From IMG/VR virus record IMGVR_UViG_3300028418_000524, positions 1-41,923 of that record: DNA of 41,923 nt. One strand, given 5' to 3'. The notes beneath the pieces were generated by a model that saw only the letters and a list, made by a program, of their open reading frames with translations, ran no database searches and had not been told where the DNA came from. Position numbers and translations under genes: made by a program. Below, in pieces: positions 1-7,788 of the stretch; position 1 is the stretch's first letter, and each line of letters opens with the position of its first letter. This stretch comes from a virus.

Positions 1-333
1 AACTATACAAAAGTAAATGATCTATCAAGATTAAGATGGAGAATGGATCCTGTTACCAATCCTAATCTGATGAGAATAGAACACGTGCCAATGCATCTGA
101 GAGAACAAGCAATCAAGGACTTAGAGCCTCTAGTTGGCACATTACAAGATGCACACTTAAACGAAGAGTCAGAAGACATGGTTAAAGTGTTGCAAAGAAC
201 ATTGAGAAGTACAGAAAAACCAACAGAAGGATCCAAAGAAGAATTAATAGAGTACACAAAAATATTAGATGTAAAAAGAAAACAAGATGTATTAGAAATA
301 TTCCCTCATCTCAAGGAGGTGTTTGATGTCTAA
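1..333 (+). CDS. C-terminal part of an unidentified phage protein (5' truncated by window edge)
   Basis: The frame is open from the first base of the window, so this is the 3' end of a longer gene. An internal ATG at 43 is not needed as a start. The 110 visible residues are charged and mostly helical in character, ending in ...EIFPHLKEVFDV. The gene is followed directly by three radical SAM genes, and its stop (331-333) overlaps the start of the next gene (326). It could be the C-terminal extension of another phage radical SAM enzyme, but no cysteine motif is visible in the part shown, so the function is left open. Confidence 0.55.
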   Translation, partial: NYTKVNDLSRLRWRMDPVTNPNLMRIEHVPMHLREQAIKDLEPLVGTLQDAHLNEESEDMVKVLQRTLRSTEKPTEGSKEELIEYTKILDVKRKQDVLEIFPHLKEVFDV

Positions 334-1435
334 TCGTTGGCAAAAATTAGAAAACATTAAAAAGTTTGAAATAGAATTATCCAGTCACTGCAACGCAAGA
401 TGTCCTTTGTGTATCAGACAGTTGCTAGGAACAGACCAAGAAAGACCAGGATTTAGAAAAGGGCATTTAACACTAAAACAAATGGAAAGTTTTATTAAAC
501 AAATTCCAGATCCATCCAAAGTGGTTCTATACATGGCAGGCGTGGGCGGAGATCCCATGATGAATCCTGAAGCAGTAGAAATATTCAAACTTTGCAGTGA
601 TGCAGGATTCAAAGCAGTTACAATAGACACCAACGGTTCTTTGAGGTCAACAGCAGTATGGAAACAATTAGGTGAAATAAGCAAGGCATCTGGTGGTGTC
701 AAAGACGGAAGAAAAATGATGGTCACTTTCAGTGTTGATGGTTTAAAAGATACCAATCCTCTGTACAGGATAAGAACAGACTTTGACAAAATAATGGAAA
801 ATGCACAAACATATATTGACGCAGGTGGAATAGCAGAATGGAAGTACATCATATTCAAGCACAATGAACATCAAGTAGATGAAGCAGAACGTATGGCCAG
901 AGACATGGGGTTCATGACGTTCATATCTGAACCATCTGTGAGACATTATGATCCAAAAGACAATTCATATGCAAGACTAGAAGGCATGGGAGACAAAGTA
1001 CCACAACCACCAGCAGTTACTAAAAAAGAAACAATTAGATACAATGCGGCTACCGGTGAAGTAAAAGAGATTGCTTGTAAGGTAATGGAAAAAAGCATGA
1101 TGTACATAACAAACGAATTTAAACTTTTGCCGTGTTGTTATTTTCATTCATGGCAAGTCATTGACGAGTATTTGATCAGTACAAAAGAAAATCATCAATC
1201 TGATACAGTACCGTTCTTTAAAGGATTTAATAATGATTTAGATTCACGTACTTTGCGTGACATAATGGAAGACCCGTGGTGGGATATGCTTATGACTAAA
1301 TGGAACACTTGTGATCCACAGATTTGTGCAAACAACTGTAATCAAAAAAAATATTGGAACAAAGAGAAAAAATTTGATAGGTTATTCAAAGAAGGAGACA
1401 TCAATATACCAAAATACAGGAAAGAAAATGTCTAA
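326..1435 (+). CDS. Radical SAM protein with C-terminal cysteine cluster
   Basis: The N-terminal region carries the radical SAM cluster motif CNARCPLC (CX3CX2C, about residues 22-29), which binds the SAM-cleaving 4Fe-4S cluster. A TIM-barrel-like region follows. The C-terminal third has further cysteines, including CCYFHSW and CDPQICANNC, suggesting an auxiliary Fe-S (SPASM/twitch-like) domain. The start is placed at ATG 326, five bases after a strong AAGGAGG. The TTG at 323 is less likely. It overlaps the gene before it, and its last 8 bases overlap the next radical SAM gene, so the three are probably translated together. Substrate unknown. Confidence 0.85.
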   Translation: MSNRWQKLENIKKFEIELSSHCNARCPLCIRQLLGTDQERPGFRKGHLTLKQMESFIKQIPDPSKVVLYMAGVGGDPMMNPEAVEIFKLCSDAGFKAVTIDTNGSLRSTAVWKQLGEISKASGGVKDGRKMMVTFSVDGLKDTNPLYRIRTDFDKIMENAQTYIDAGGIAEWKYIIFKHNEHQVDEAERMARDMGFMTFISEPSVRHYDPKDNSYARLEGMGDKVPQPPAVTKKETIRYNAATGEVKEIACKVMEKSMMYITNEFKLLPCCYFHSWQVIDEYLISTKENHQSDTVPFFKGFNNDLDSRTLRDIMEDPWWDMLMTKWNTCDPQICANNCNQKKYWNKEKKFDRLFKEGDINIPKYRKENV

Positions 1436-2594
1436 ACTAGTAGCAACAAAATACAAGCACAACAAACTTAAAACAATGATGATCGATTGGTATATCGGTA
1501 AGAGATGTAACTTTGCTTGTTCTTATTGTGCTGACTTTATACACGACAACTATTCTAAGCACGTGCCTTTTGAAAAGATGAAAATCTTTGTAGATAAAAT
1601 TGTTGCAAGGTACGGAACAAATATTCACTGGAGTTTGACAGGTGGCGAGCCAACACTCAATCCTGACTTCATGCAATTACTAGAATACTTGCAGGACAAA
1701 AAATATCAAATATCTGTGTGTACAAACGGCAGTAGAACAATTGAATATATGTACAAGATGTATGAATTAGTAGACAACATCACATACAGTTTACACTTTG
1801 AACACATTACACCCAAGATAGAAGATTTTACAGAAAAAGCATTACAGTTGGAAACGTTCAGAAGAGAGTGGAACGATAATATTCCTAAAGACAAAGAAGG
1901 CTGGGATCTAGGACAGATGCAACCCAAACAATTTATTGCACGTTTTATGGTACTGCCTGGATTCAATAAAGAGATTGCAGACATGACGGCACATTTCAAA
2001 GAGTTCGGAATACAAAAAATTGAACATAGAGTAATACGTCCTCAAAAAGATATGTTCGTTGCAGAAAGCAAAGTTAAAACAGACAAAGGAAATTACAAGT
2101 GGAAAACCAAACCCAGTGTTAAAGATGTAGACACAGAAACTAAAGTTGCTCCGGACTGGTCCAATGCAAGTGACGTAACAGAGATATTCAAAAGAGAAGA
2201 ACGTTGGTACAGTGAAGACGACAGAGATGTATTGCAAAAAATGTACGAAGGAGTTGCCGCGGAAAGAAAATGGTTATTAGGTTTTGTAGAGGGCGAAGAC
2301 GGATCTATAAAAGAAGAGTCGTATCACTATAACAGTTTAAACTACGAATACAAAACAAGTTTCAAAGGTTGGACTTGCTATGCAGGAGTTACATTGTTAA
2401 AAGTTGCACCCAACGGAGATATCTTTATAGGAAACTGTTTCCAAGGTGGTCCATTAGCAAACATTTATACAATGGACGACTCTGTACAATTACCTACAAA
2501 ACCTGTAGTGTGTGAGAAGTTTAGATGTACAGATCCCATGGATCTAAGACAAACAAAATACATAGATGAGAAATATAAAGGATTGGTGTTATAA
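1428..2594 (+). CDS. Radical SAM protein with SPASM-like C-terminus
   Basis: The start is taken at ATG 1428 (MSKLVATK...), inside the end of the preceding gene and after CAGGAAAG. The longer in-frame extension to 1311 overlaps that gene too far. Motifs: CNFACSYC (CX3CX2C) near residue 25 and LTGGEPT, the SAM-binding GGEP motif, about 40 residues later. The C-terminal part has GWTCYAG, then GDIFIGNC, then paired cysteines near the end (VCEKFRC), a spacing typical of auxiliary-cluster SPASM domains. The stop overlaps the next ATG by one base (TAATG). Family assignment is firm, but substrate is unknown. Confidence 0.87.
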   Translation: MSKLVATKYKHNKLKTMMIDWYIGKRCNFACSYCADFIHDNYSKHVPFEKMKIFVDKIVARYGTNIHWSLTGGEPTLNPDFMQLLEYLQDKKYQISVCTNGSRTIEYMYKMYELVDNITYSLHFEHITPKIEDFTEKALQLETFRREWNDNIPKDKEGWDLGQMQPKQFIARFMVLPGFNKEIADMTAHFKEFGIQKIEHRVIRPQKDMFVAESKVKTDKGNYKWKTKPSVKDVDTETKVAPDWSNASDVTEIFKREERWYSEDDRDVLQKMYEGVAAERKWLLGFVEGEDGSIKEESYHYNSLNYEYKTSFKGWTCYAGVTLLKVAPNGDIFIGNCFQGGPLANIYTMDDSVQLPTKPVVCEKFRCTDPMDLRQTKYIDEKYKGLVL

Positions 2595-3703
2595 TGGATC
2601 TTAAATGGAGCAATTACGACTTTACAAAAATTCCTTACAACGATCTTGTATCTGTTGGACAGCGAACGTTATTATACAGAGACTTGTTTACTGTGAGTTG
2701 GTTGCTAGGTAGATTTTGTAATTACAGATGTTCTTACTGTTGGCCGTATGCAAGGTCAGATAAAAAAGACCACAGACCGACTGCACTATGTTTATCAACC
2801 ATCGATGAAATTAAAAAACAAGCAAGACAAAATGGATTCAACAGTTTTCATTTCAGTTTGTCTGGCGGAGAGCCTACTTTTCATCCAGGATATCTTGATA
2901 TTCTAAAATATCTTGCTGATGATGTTCCTAATACAAATTATACTTCCATACACATGACAAGCAACTGTTCACGACCTTTTAAATGGTTTCAAACATATGT
3001 AGAGTATGCAAAACCTTTTCACAGAGCATCAATTACAGCAAGTCTACACACAGAACACGTAAACACAAAAGAAAAAATGCAAGACCTAGCAGACAAGTTA
3101 ATATTATGCCAGGAGCATGATGTACAAGTAACAATTAATATGGTTATGGTTCCAGATGCATTTGATGAATATTACGACAATGCATTATTTTTCCATGAGC
3201 AAGGGATCAATGTAACTCTTAAACCACAGTCAGATCCTACAGCAAGTAAAGTTGTAGATGGTTATTCTAAAGAAATGTTAGACAAGTTATATAACGGAAT
3301 GCCACAAAGAGCATATACAGAAGCAAAACGTAAGTATGTTGAAAGACCAAAACCAAGATTTGCCATGCCACAAGACACAGAAGAACAAAACGATAAAAGT
3401 GTGCCAGCACATTTTCAAGTAGAGTTCAAAGACTCACATGGTAAAAAATGGTACATGGACCAAGCAGAACGTTTCAATGCATTTAACTTTAATAAATTTA
3501 AAGGTTGGTTATGCAACTCCGGGTATCAAGGCATTATCATAAGAGAGCCTGATGGTAGTATCAAACGTAGTTACAGTTGTCGAGACGTACCTTTAGGTAA
3601 TATAGAAACAGGATTTAAATTATTCAGTGCACCGATGCCTTGTATGACTGACTCATGTGTATCGAGTGCTGATTCAAAAATACCAAAAAGAAAGGTATTA
3701 TAA
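2594..3703 (+). CDS. Radical SAM protein with SPASM-like C-terminus
   Basis: This is the third consecutive radical SAM gene. The cluster motif is CNYRCSYC near residue 37, and LSGGEPTFHPG is the SAM-binding GGEP strand. The C-terminal part has GWLCNSGYQG, a SYSC segment and PCMTDSC, consistent with a SPASM-type auxiliary cluster. It resembles its neighbour in architecture but is clearly diverged, suggesting an old duplication. SPASM radical SAM enzymes commonly modify peptides or proteins or act in cofactor and sugar chemistry. The substrate cannot be read from the sequence. Confidence 0.87.
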   Translation: MDLKWSNYDFTKIPYNDLVSVGQRTLLYRDLFTVSWLLGRFCNYRCSYCWPYARSDKKDHRPTALCLSTIDEIKKQARQNGFNSFHFSLSGGEPTFHPGYLDILKYLADDVPNTNYTSIHMTSNCSRPFKWFQTYVEYAKPFHRASITASLHTEHVNTKEKMQDLADKLILCQEHDVQVTINMVMVPDAFDEYYDNALFFHEQGINVTLKPQSDPTASKVVDGYSKEMLDKLYNGMPQRAYTEAKRKYVERPKPRFAMPQDTEEQNDKSVPAHFQVEFKDSHGKKWYMDQAERFNAFNFNKFKGWLCNSGYQGIIIREPDGSIKRSYSCRDVPLGNIETGFKLFSAPMPCMTDSCVSSADSKIPKRKVL

Positions 3704-3705
3704 TG

Positions 3706-3728
3706 AAACATTATATTGTACAATGTTT
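3706..3728. terminator. Inverted repeat after radical SAM genes
   Basis: AAACATT and AATGTTT form a perfect 7-bp stem around a 9-base loop directly after the stop codon at 3703. The stem is AT-rich and the T run is short, so it may be a weak terminator or an mRNA-processing or stability hairpin rather than a full stop. Confidence 0.3.
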
Positions 3729-3751
3729 TAAACACAACAGAAGGAAAAAAA

Positions 3752-3946
3752 ATGGCGAAAGATAACGACGACGGAAAACTAGAACTTTCATTAAGAGTAC
3801 TAGGCAACGAACTTATAGGAATTAAAATGGTTGTTGATGACTTTAAAATGAAATGGTTAGCAATAGGTGTAGTAACCCTTATTGCAACTGGGTGGGCAAT
3901 AAGCACATTTGGTCCACTGGTAATGGCAACTTTTGAGAAAATATAA
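3752..3946 (+). CDS. Small single-span membrane protein
   Basis: Start at ATG 3752 (MAKDNDDGKLELS...), preceded by AGAAGGAAAAAA. An upstream in-frame start at 3716 has no ribosome site. The 64-residue protein has a charged N-terminal half (residues 1-33) and one hydrophobic helix at about residues 34-54 (WLAIGVVTLIATGWAIS). It probably sits in the inner membrane with its N-terminus in the cytoplasm. Small proteins of this layout are common in marine T4-like phages. Function unknown. Confidence 0.7.
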   Translation: MAKDNDDGKLELSLRVLGNELIGIKMVVDDFKMKWLAIGVVTLIATGWAISTFGPLVMATFEKI

Positions 3947-3956
3947 AGGAGAACAA

Positions 3957-4061
3957 ATGATTAATTGGATAAAGAATCTAATTGCAAAACTGAAATCAGA
4001 AATTGCATATAGAAAACGTATCAAAGAATTAAAGAAAAAAGATCCGTTCATATACAAATAG
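3957..4061 (+). CDS. 34-residue basic peptide
   Basis: This small gene starts at ATG 3957, seven bases after a strong AAGGAG. It encodes MINWIKNLIAKLK... and ends KKDPFIYK. The peptide is an amphipathic, lysine-rich helix with an aromatic N-terminal end. The strong ribosome site and tight packing between two genes support real translation. Similar short peptides ending in a DPFIY-like tail are remembered from marine T4-like phages, but this is not verified. Function unknown; a membrane-surface helix is possible. Confidence 0.6.
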   Translation: MINWIKNLIAKLKSEIAYRKRIKELKKKDPFIYK

Positions 4062-4072
4062 AAACAAAATAA

Positions 4073-4258
4073 ATGTGGAACAAAAAAAGAATATTAAAAA
4101 CCATTAGTTGGCAACTACTAGGTCTTGTTTGGTTTATGAGTTATGCTTTTGTTGTTGGTGGTGATCTGTGGTACACATTTGGATTATCATTAGCAAGTAT
4201 TCCTGCAGGTAGTATAATGTATTATGGGCACGAATGGTTATGGGAAAAAATTAAATGA
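4073..4258 (+). CDS. DUF2061 family small membrane protein
   Basis: The 61-residue protein has the layout of the DUF2061 family: an N-terminal KTISWQLLG segment, two hydrophobic helices (about residues 11-29 and 33-49), and a C-terminal YYGHEWLWEKIK matching the family's Y-x-HE-x-xW ending. It should be a two-span inner-membrane protein. Its stop overlaps the following ATG in an ATGA junction, implying coupled translation with the DNA glycosylase gene. The biochemical role of DUF2061 is not established. Confidence 0.8.
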   Translation: MWNKKRILKTISWQLLGLVWFMSYAFVVGGDLWYTFGLSLASIPAGSIMYYGHEWLWEKIK

Positions 4259-4641
4259 TGAGAGAAGATTTAATGGTACAGCAACAAGTCAAAAGTAAAT
4301 GGCAACACATGGTTGGGGTCATTTGTCTGAATCAAACATATAGAAAACAAGTAAAAGAAGTATTGCCAAAGTTGTTCAAGAGATATCCAACTTCTGAAGC
4401 ATACCTGCGTGGCAGATTAAAAACACAAGAAAATATGTTAAAGCCTTTGGGTATGTGGAGTGTGAGAGCAAAAAGATTAAGACAAATGAGCAAAGAGTAT
4501 CTCACATGGGATGGCAAAGAAGCATCTGACTTATATGGTATAGGCAAGTACGGCAGTGACAGTTATAAAATATTTTATAAGAATGAAATACCCGATGATG
4601 TCCAAGACAAAGAATTAAAAAGGTACGTGGAACAGTTATGA
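4255..4641 (+). CDS. HhH-GPD DNA glycosylase of MBD4 type
   Basis: The 128-residue protein is the size of a bare glycosylase domain. It resembles the catalytic domain of MBD4, which removes T or U opposite G: LNQTYRKQ near residue 25 parallels the MBD4 LNRTSGK segment, LKPLGMWSVRAKRL (62-75) parallels LKPLGLYDLRAK, and GIGKYGSDSYKIF (95-107) is the helix-hairpin-helix with the following helix. QDKELKRY (117-124) lines up with MBD4 EDHKLNKY, placing D118 as the catalytic aspartate. Start ATG 4255 sits in an ATGA overlap; ATG 4258 is an alternative. Its likely role is base-excision repair or quality control of phage or host DNA. Recognition was by eye, without alignment tools. Confidence 0.75.
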   Translation: MMREDLMVQQQVKSKWQHMVGVICLNQTYRKQVKEVLPKLFKRYPTSEAYLRGRLKTQENMLKPLGMWSVRAKRLRQMSKEYLTWDGKEASDLYGIGKYGSDSYKIFYKNEIPDDVQDKELKRYVEQL

Positions 4642-6113
4642 GAATTTTAGGAATAAATTGCATGAATCATGATGCCGCTATGGCAGTGGTAGACATACAA
4701 GGTGGCGGAGATATATTATGGGCCGCACACGCAGAACGTTACTCCAAAGTGAAGAATGATCACTACCTGAATCAAGAAATAGTCAATGAAGCAATGACGT
4801 ATGGTCCTTTTGACAAAGTGGTATATTATGAAAAACCTTTGTTGAAAAAGACCAGACAACTGTACGCAGGACAGTACGGACCTGCATTATCTTATACAGA
4901 AATGCCTCACAGACATTGTGCCATGTTTGGAATAAAAATAGATGAATGTGTTCTCCATCATGACTCACACGCCGCGGCAGGATATTTTACATCACCATTC
5001 AACGAAGCAGTAATATTAACAGTGGACGCAATAGGCGAATGGGACACAGTATCAATATCTACAGCAGTAGGAAATAAAATTGAAAGAAAAGAAACAATAC
5101 GGTATCCTCACAGTTTGGGAATATTATATTCAGCATTCACACAACGTTGTGGACTAAAGCCTGCTGAAGAAGAATACATCCTAATGGGCATGGCCGCATA
5201 TGGTGAACCCAAATACAAAGACGATATCTATGAAGACTTTGTGCAACAGTCACCGTTCAAACTTAAGAAGAACCTACACAGGGGATTGGGAGAGTGGCAT
5301 CCTGAAGCAGACGTAATGGACATTGCCGCAAGTATCCAAGAAGTAACAGTTGAATGCTTGGCAGGACTTTGGCACAAGGCATCGCAATATGCTCCCATGG
5401 GCAAACCAAAAAATTTAGTGTATGCCGGCGGAGTAGCACTTAACTGTGCGGCCAACAGTTCTTTGGCCAACATGGCATTGTTTGACAACATATGGATAAT
5501 ACCAAATCCAGGAGATGCAGGCAGTTCATTAGGTTGTATTGCCGCCGCAGAAAAACAACACCTAGATTGGAACAATCCGTTCTTGGGATACAACATAGAG
5601 GGAGAGTATCCAGTAGATGCAATCATAAAAGAATTAACAGAAAATAAAATGTGTGGTGTAGCAAGTGGCCGAACAGAGTTTGGTCCTAGAGCACTTGGTA
5701 ATAGATCACTGTTGGCAGATCCAAGAGGACCAGAGATCAAAGATTTGGTAAACGGAATCAAGAAGAGACAGAAGTTTAGACCGTTTGCTCCAGCAATATT
5801 AGAGGAAGATGTGCATGAGTACTTTACCCTGCCTAAAGGTGTTCAAAACACCCCTTATATGCAATTTACAGCGCCTTGTACGCATGGTAAAGCCTTTCCT
5901 GCCATAATACATCATGATAATACAAGTCGTGTGCAAACCGTCTCTAAAAGCGATAATCCGGGGTTCTACGAACTGCTAAAAGAGTGGAAATACAAGACAG
6001 GTTGCCCTATACTTTTAAACACCAGTTTGAACATTAAAGGACAACCAATAGTAAATGATGTCAAAGATGGTAAAGCATTTGAGCAGAAATACGGAGTAAG
6101 AGTTCTGTCATGA
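4638..6113 (+). CDS. NodU/CmcH-family O-carbamoyltransferase
   Basis: Enzymes of this family move the carbamoyl group of carbamoyl phosphate, via carbamoyl-AMP, to a hydroxyl. The N-terminal Kae1/TsaD-like ATPase fold is seen as MRILGINCMNHDAAMAVVD, with HHDSHAAAGYF near residue 107 providing metal-binding histidines, and GGVALNCAANS near residue 272. The C-terminal domain has the family signature TEFGPRALGNRSLLADPR (about 347-364). At 491 residues it is slightly shorter than many relatives. It is coupled by ATGA overlaps to the glycosylase gene before it and the epimerase after it. Substrates in the family are sugars, antibiotics and, in some phages, hydroxymethylated DNA bases; here the acceptor is unknown. 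Confidence 0.87.
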   Translation: MRILGINCMNHDAAMAVVDIQGGGDILWAAHAERYSKVKNDHYLNQEIVNEAMTYGPFDKVVYYEKPLLKKTRQLYAGQYGPALSYTEMPHRHCAMFGIKIDECVLHHDSHAAAGYFTSPFNEAVILTVDAIGEWDTVSISTAVGNKIERKETIRYPHSLGILYSAFTQRCGLKPAEEEYILMGMAAYGEPKYKDDIYEDFVQQSPFKLKKNLHRGLGEWHPEADVMDIAASIQEVTVECLAGLWHKASQYAPMGKPKNLVYAGGVALNCAANSSLANMALFDNIWIIPNPGDAGSSLGCIAAAEKQHLDWNNPFLGYNIEGEYPVDAIIKELTENKMCGVASGRTEFGPRALGNRSLLADPRGPEIKDLVNGIKKRQKFRPFAPAILEEDVHEYFTLPKGVQNTPYMQFTAPCTHGKAFPAIIHHDNTSRVQTVSKSDNPGFYELLKEWKYKTGCPILLNTSLNIKGQPIVNDVKDGKAFEQKYGVRVLS

Positions 6114-6832
6114 GAATACTGCTAACAGGTCATAAAGGTTTTATTGGTTCAAACTTACTACCAAAATTACAAGACCACGATGTGACCACCATTGATGTTC
6201 TGGACGGAAAGGATCTCCAAAGTTGTGATTTACCAGAAGACATAGATTGTGTAATTCATCTAGCAGGAAGATCAGGGGTACGCGATAGCATAAAAAATCC
6301 AAACGCATATTTTCAAAATAACGTTTTAGGGAGTTTACGCATATTTGAAAAATATAAAAACGCAAGGGTAATTTACGCAAGTTCTAGCACAGCCGCAGAA
6401 CCAGACAGGAACCCATATGCATATTCTAAAATGACTATGGAAAAACTTGCTCCTGAAAATAGTGTCGGGTTACGATTTACAACAGTATACGGACCTAAGG
6501 CAAGAGAGTTTATGTTTATACCAAAATTATTAAATCGAGATGTACGTTATGTTAATACTAATCATACAAGAGATTTTATCCATGTCGATGATATATGCAG
6601 AGCAATAATAAAAGTCATGGGTAGCGATATAGTAGGAGTAATGGATGTAGGCACAGGAGAAACAAATTCGTTAATCGACATTGTAAATCATGTTGGTTTG
6701 AAAAATGTAGAACACAAAGTTGGCGACGAACACGAAAGACTAGATAACCAAGCAGACATAAAACCATTAATGAGTATAGGATGGAAACCTACAATTAAAT
6801 TGTTTGATTATTTAGACAAGCATTATGGATAA
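6110..6832 (+). CDS. NAD-dependent sugar epimerase/dehydratase (extended SDR)
   Basis: A Rossmann nucleotide-binding motif GHKGFIGSN lies at residues 7-15, a conserved HLAGRSGVRDS at 50-60, and an active-site Y103-x3-K107 in NPYAYSK preceded by YASSSTA. This is the extended short-chain dehydrogenase family acting on nucleotide sugars. At 240 residues it is shorter than GalE-type enzymes (about 320), so the substrate-binding part is reduced. It overlaps the carbamoyltransferase by ATGA and the oxygenase by 8 bases. The context suggests synthesis of a modified sugar or other small group. The exact reaction cannot be assigned. Confidence 0.85.
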   Translation: MRILLTGHKGFIGSNLLPKLQDHDVTTIDVLDGKDLQSCDLPEDIDCVIHLAGRSGVRDSIKNPNAYFQNNVLGSLRIFEKYKNARVIYASSSTAAEPDRNPYAYSKMTMEKLAPENSVGLRFTTVYGPKAREFMFIPKLLNRDVRYVNTNHTRDFIHVDDICRAIIKVMGSDIVGVMDVGTGETNSLIDIVNHVGLKNVEHKVGDEHERLDNQADIKPLMSIGWKPTIKLFDYLDKHYG

Positions 6833-7448
6833 TACACTTCATACACCATTTGGTCCAATACTAATGAAGGGGGTTATGTCAGATGAATTGCATACTGCAC
6901 TATTAACAAAATCCAATGACAGCAGAAACAACGACAATGACTTTAGGCATCAACTAGCAGGAAACATAGCAGAAGAATACAAATTAGATTTTTCTGAAGA
7001 AGAGAAAGAACTAGTTTATGCACAATTATTAGATCTTGCACAAACATATATGTTACAAGCAAAAAAAGAGAAAAGAATTAAAAAATTTGGAAGACCTAGA
7101 ATAAAAGATTTAACAATGGTTGAACCTATCTGGGTAAACTACATGAAAGCAGGAGAATGGAATCCAAGTCATTTTCATGCAGGACTTATATCTTGTGTAG
7201 CATATCTTTCTGTACCGGAAGAAATTGAAATAGAAAATGTTGAATCTGAGCATTCTAAGAAAAGTAATATTCCTAGTGCAGGAAGAATACAATGGACATA
7301 TGGTGAAAGCATTCAATTTTCTGAAACTTATTTTACCCAAGTTCCAAAAGACAAAGATATTTGGTTCTTTCCAGCAGAACTAAAACATTATGTTTATCCG
7401 TTTAAATCAGATGTTGAACGTGTATCTATTAGTTGTAATTTTAAGTAA
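6825..7448 (+). CDS. Putative 2OG-Fe(II) oxygenase (phage type)
   Basis: The C-terminal half matches the phage 2-oxoglutarate/Fe(II) oxygenase family (the TIGR02466-like group). WVNYMKAGEWNPSHFHAG (about 103-120) holds the first iron ligand region (H116/H118), followed by the hydrophobic strand LISCVAYLSVP. ELKHYVYPF supplies the distal histidine, and ERVSISCNF the arginine that would hold 2-oxoglutarate. The protein would hydroxylate an unknown substrate. It is the last gene of the + strand operon, and its stop overlaps the end of the oppositely oriented gene at 7441. The preceding gene overlaps its start by 8 bases. Confidence 0.75.
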   Translation: MDNTLHTPFGPILMKGVMSDELHTALLTKSNDSRNNDNDFRHQLAGNIAEEYKLDFSEEEKELVYAQLLDLAQTYMLQAKKEKRIKKFGRPRIKDLTMVEPIWVNYMKAGEWNPSHFHAGLISCVAYLSVPEEIEIENVESEHSKKSNIPSAGRIQWTYGESIQFSETYFTQVPKDKDIWFFPAELKHYVYPFKSDVERVSISCNFK

Positions 7449-7788
7449 AAGACTTTTTTAATATACTAGATGTTTTCGCTTGAACATCTATTTTCAATTT
7501 AGGAATATCAAATTTAATATTAACTTTATCTATTTGATGATAATGCTTATCTAGTGCATCGGTAATTAAAGTTGCTACTTTTTTAGAATCTTTAATTTTT
7601 AATTCTTTTTCAATATCGTATCTCAACGATACAGAACTCTTTAACTGAATATTAATCCATTTAACATATACTATGGGTAGGTTTGAAAAATTAATACCGT
7701 CAAGTACCTCTGGCCACTCCTTAACAAAATCTTGTGTAAGAGTGACCCAGGTATGTTTACGTTTTCTTTTTGGAACTTTTTTTGGCAT
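7441..7788 (-). CDS. Conserved phage protein, unknown function
   Basis: A 115-residue protein with a very basic N-terminus (MPKKVPKRKRKHTW), then a folded-looking region containing EWPEVLDGINFSNLPIVYVKWINIQLK. Proteins with this layout (basic head, then a short alpha/beta domain) are remembered from T4-like marine phages without a function. The basic head suggests nucleic-acid contact. It is the last gene of the - strand block. Its start lies inside the end of the upstream gene (32-base overlap), indicating coupled translation. Confidence 0.65.
   Translation of the reverse strand: MPKKVPKRKRKHTWVTLTQDFVKEWPEVLDGINFSNLPIVYVKWINIQLKSSVSLRYDIEKELKIKDSKKVATLITDALDKHYHQIDKVNIKFDIPKLKIDVQAKTSSILKKSFT

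Noticed and set aside
385-864. A 159-residue open frame on the - strand inside the first radical SAM gene
   Set aside because: It lies wholly within a gene with clear radical SAM motifs on the + strand, and its own product has no recognisable features.
3703-3765. A 20-residue ORF (MKHYIVQCFKHNRRKK...) starting in a TAATG overlap
   Set aside because: It overlaps the start of a better gene (3752), has no ribosome site and sits on an inverted repeat; the evidence is too thin to call it.
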